Shown piece after piece: positions 5,816-6,783 of a stretch of 6,783 nucleotides of DNA. The position numbers were made by a program, and so were the translations under genes. Every line of letters begins with the position of its first letter. Position 1 is the stretch's first letter. The notes beneath the pieces were generated by a model. The model searched no databases and was not told the origin of the DNA. It worked only from the letters and a program-made list of their open reading frames with translations. This DNA is from Methylovulum sp. (GTDB taxonomy: Bacteria > Pseudomonadota > Gammaproteobacteria > Methylococcales > Methylomonadaceae), in NCBI GenBank assembly GCA_004299465.1, contig SCST01000525.1, positions 1 to 6,783 on the forward strand, given 5' to 3'.

Positions 5816-6783
5816 TTACAAGGCCGCGGAGTGGAAAACCGCCATTTTTTCAATTTGCATGGCTCGATAAGTATAAGGGATGCCGCCCGTGCAATAGCCG
5901 GATTCCCGCAAGCCTGCAAAAGGCATCCAGTCGACCCGGAATGCGGTGTGGTCATTGATCATTACCGTCGATGCGGCCAGGTGTTTGTAAGCATAGAGGG
6001 CTGTGTCAATAGACTTTGTTGCGACGGCGGCCTGGAAAGCGTACGGCAGGGCATTGGCGCGATTGATTGCGTCATCGATTTCATAATAATCATAGACGCA
6101 AATCACCGGCCCGAAAATTTCGTTTTGGCTGACTTTGCTGTGCTCGGAAGGATTCAATAACACCGTGGGTTGGTAAAGGGCATTTGATAGGCGCTTGCCG
6201 CCGGTCATCAATATGGCTTTTTCCTGCAGGGCTTCATTGACCCAGGCTTCGACCCGGTCGACTTCAGTCTGCCGGATTAACGGGCCGACATCGGTCTTAT
6301 CACTGGCGGGATCGCCTACCTTCATATTTTCCGCCAGCGAGGCCAAGCGTTCTGCGATGGACCGGGCAATCGAACGATGCCCGTACACGCGCTGAACCGA
6401 GACACAGACTTGGCCGGCATGATAAAAACCGCCTTTCGCCAATAGCGGCAGCATGCTGTCAAGGTCGGCGTCTTCGGCGACAATCACCGGCGCTACGCCG
6501 CCATGCTCCAGTGAACAGCGCGTTCCCGGCGCCAGTTTTGAACGCAGCATCCAGCCCACTTTAGCGCTGCCGATAAAACTGAAAAAGGCGACGCGTTGGT
6601 CAGTAATGAGTTGCTCGGCAACGGCTAAATCCCCAACCGCAACCGCCTGACACCAGGCTTTTGGTAAACCGGCCTCATGGATGATTCCGACCAATGCAAA
6701 AGCGGACAATGGGGTTTCCGTGGCGGGTTTGATGATGACAGGGCAACCGCAAGCAATGGCCGGGCCTATCTGGTGGATAACCA
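5816..6783 (-). CDS. NAD(P)-dependent aldehyde dehydrogenase, C-terminal two thirds (5' end outside window)
   Basis: The ALDH superfamily oxidises aldehydes to carboxylic acids with NAD(P)+. The frame is open from the right edge to a TAA at 5816-5818, giving 321 visible residues; the family is about 475-500, so some 155 N-terminal residues are missing. Seen in order: GPAIACGCPVIIKPATETPLSA, with the cofactor-binding Lys (6728-6730); the FIGSAKVG Rossmann motif; LEHGGVAP, with the general-base Glu (6506-6508); HAGQVCVSVQRVYG, with the catalytic Cys (6404-6406); NEIFGPVICVYDY; and NDHTAFRVDWMPFAG near the end. AGQVC(V/I)SVQR and NDHTAFRVDWMPF suggest the lactaldehyde/GAPN-like branch, but the substrate cannot be told from sequence. 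An in-frame TTG at 6709 is internal and is not the start. It converges on the phytase-family gene, so it is transcribed independently of it. Confidence 0.9.
   Translation of the reverse strand, partial: VIHQIGPAIACGCPVIIKPATETPLSAFALVGIIHEAGLPKAWCQAVAVGDLAVAEQLITDQRVAFFSFIGSAKVGWMLRSKLAPGTRCSLEHGGVAPVIVAEDADLDSMLPLLAKGGFYHAGQVCVSVQRVYGHRSIARSIAERLASLAENMKVGDPASDKTDVGPLIRQTEVDRVEAWVNEALQEKAILMTGGKRLSNALYQPTVLLNPSEHSKVSQNEIFGPVICVYDYYEIDDAINRANALPYAFQAAVATKSIDTALYAYKHLAASTVMINDHTAFRVDWMPFAGLRESGYCTGGIPYTYRAMQIEKMAVFHSAAL

Noticed and set aside
5744..6160. 138-residue plus-strand ORF across the aldehyde dehydrogenase
   Set aside because: It is antisense to strongly conserved ALDH sequence, resembles no family I know and has no ribosome site.

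Overview
The window looks like ordinary chromosome of a gammaproteobacterium. The pyruvate kinase and TruA sequences resemble gammaproteobacterial versions I know, and the two REP-type palindromes with a GTAG head are a kind often seen in that class. A methanotroph-like (Methylococcales) host would fit, but that is an inference and not shown by any marker gene here.

Layout, left to right. (1) The 3' part of truA (tRNA pseudouridine synthase), cut by the left window edge. (2) A gene-poor stretch, 501-742, with a 49-codon ORF overlapping the truA stop and a roughly 132-bp repeat element made of two GTAG-headed REP hairpins between imperfect terminal inverted repeats. (3) A four-helix membrane protein of the DUF2231 type with a histidine-rich tail. 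(4) A tight two-gene glycolytic unit, gap then pyk, with only 6 bp between them, preceded by a plausible sigma-70 promoter and followed by a long hairpin. (5) An exported protein of the esterase-like phytase family. Its upstream region carries four 11-bp-spaced PhoB half-sites, a well-placed -10 and a good ribosome binding site. (6) A converging intergenic region with three consecutive hairpins. (7) The C-terminal two thirds of an aldehyde dehydrogenase on the minus strand, running off the right edge.

How the genes work together: gap and pyk catalyse two steps of lower glycolysis (glyceraldehyde-3-phosphate to 1,3-bisphosphoglycerate; phosphoenolpyruvate to pyruvate) and are almost certainly co-transcribed. 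The phytase-family protein appears to be a separate transcription unit induced by phosphate starvation. TruA, the DUF2231 protein and the aldehyde dehydrogenase have no evident functional link to these. No tRNA, rRNA, CRISPR array or transposase gene was seen. The most notable structures are the four-unit Pho operator, the REP-containing element with terminal inverted repeats next to truA, and the hairpin cluster at 5674-5754. I found no clear undescribed multi-gene system.
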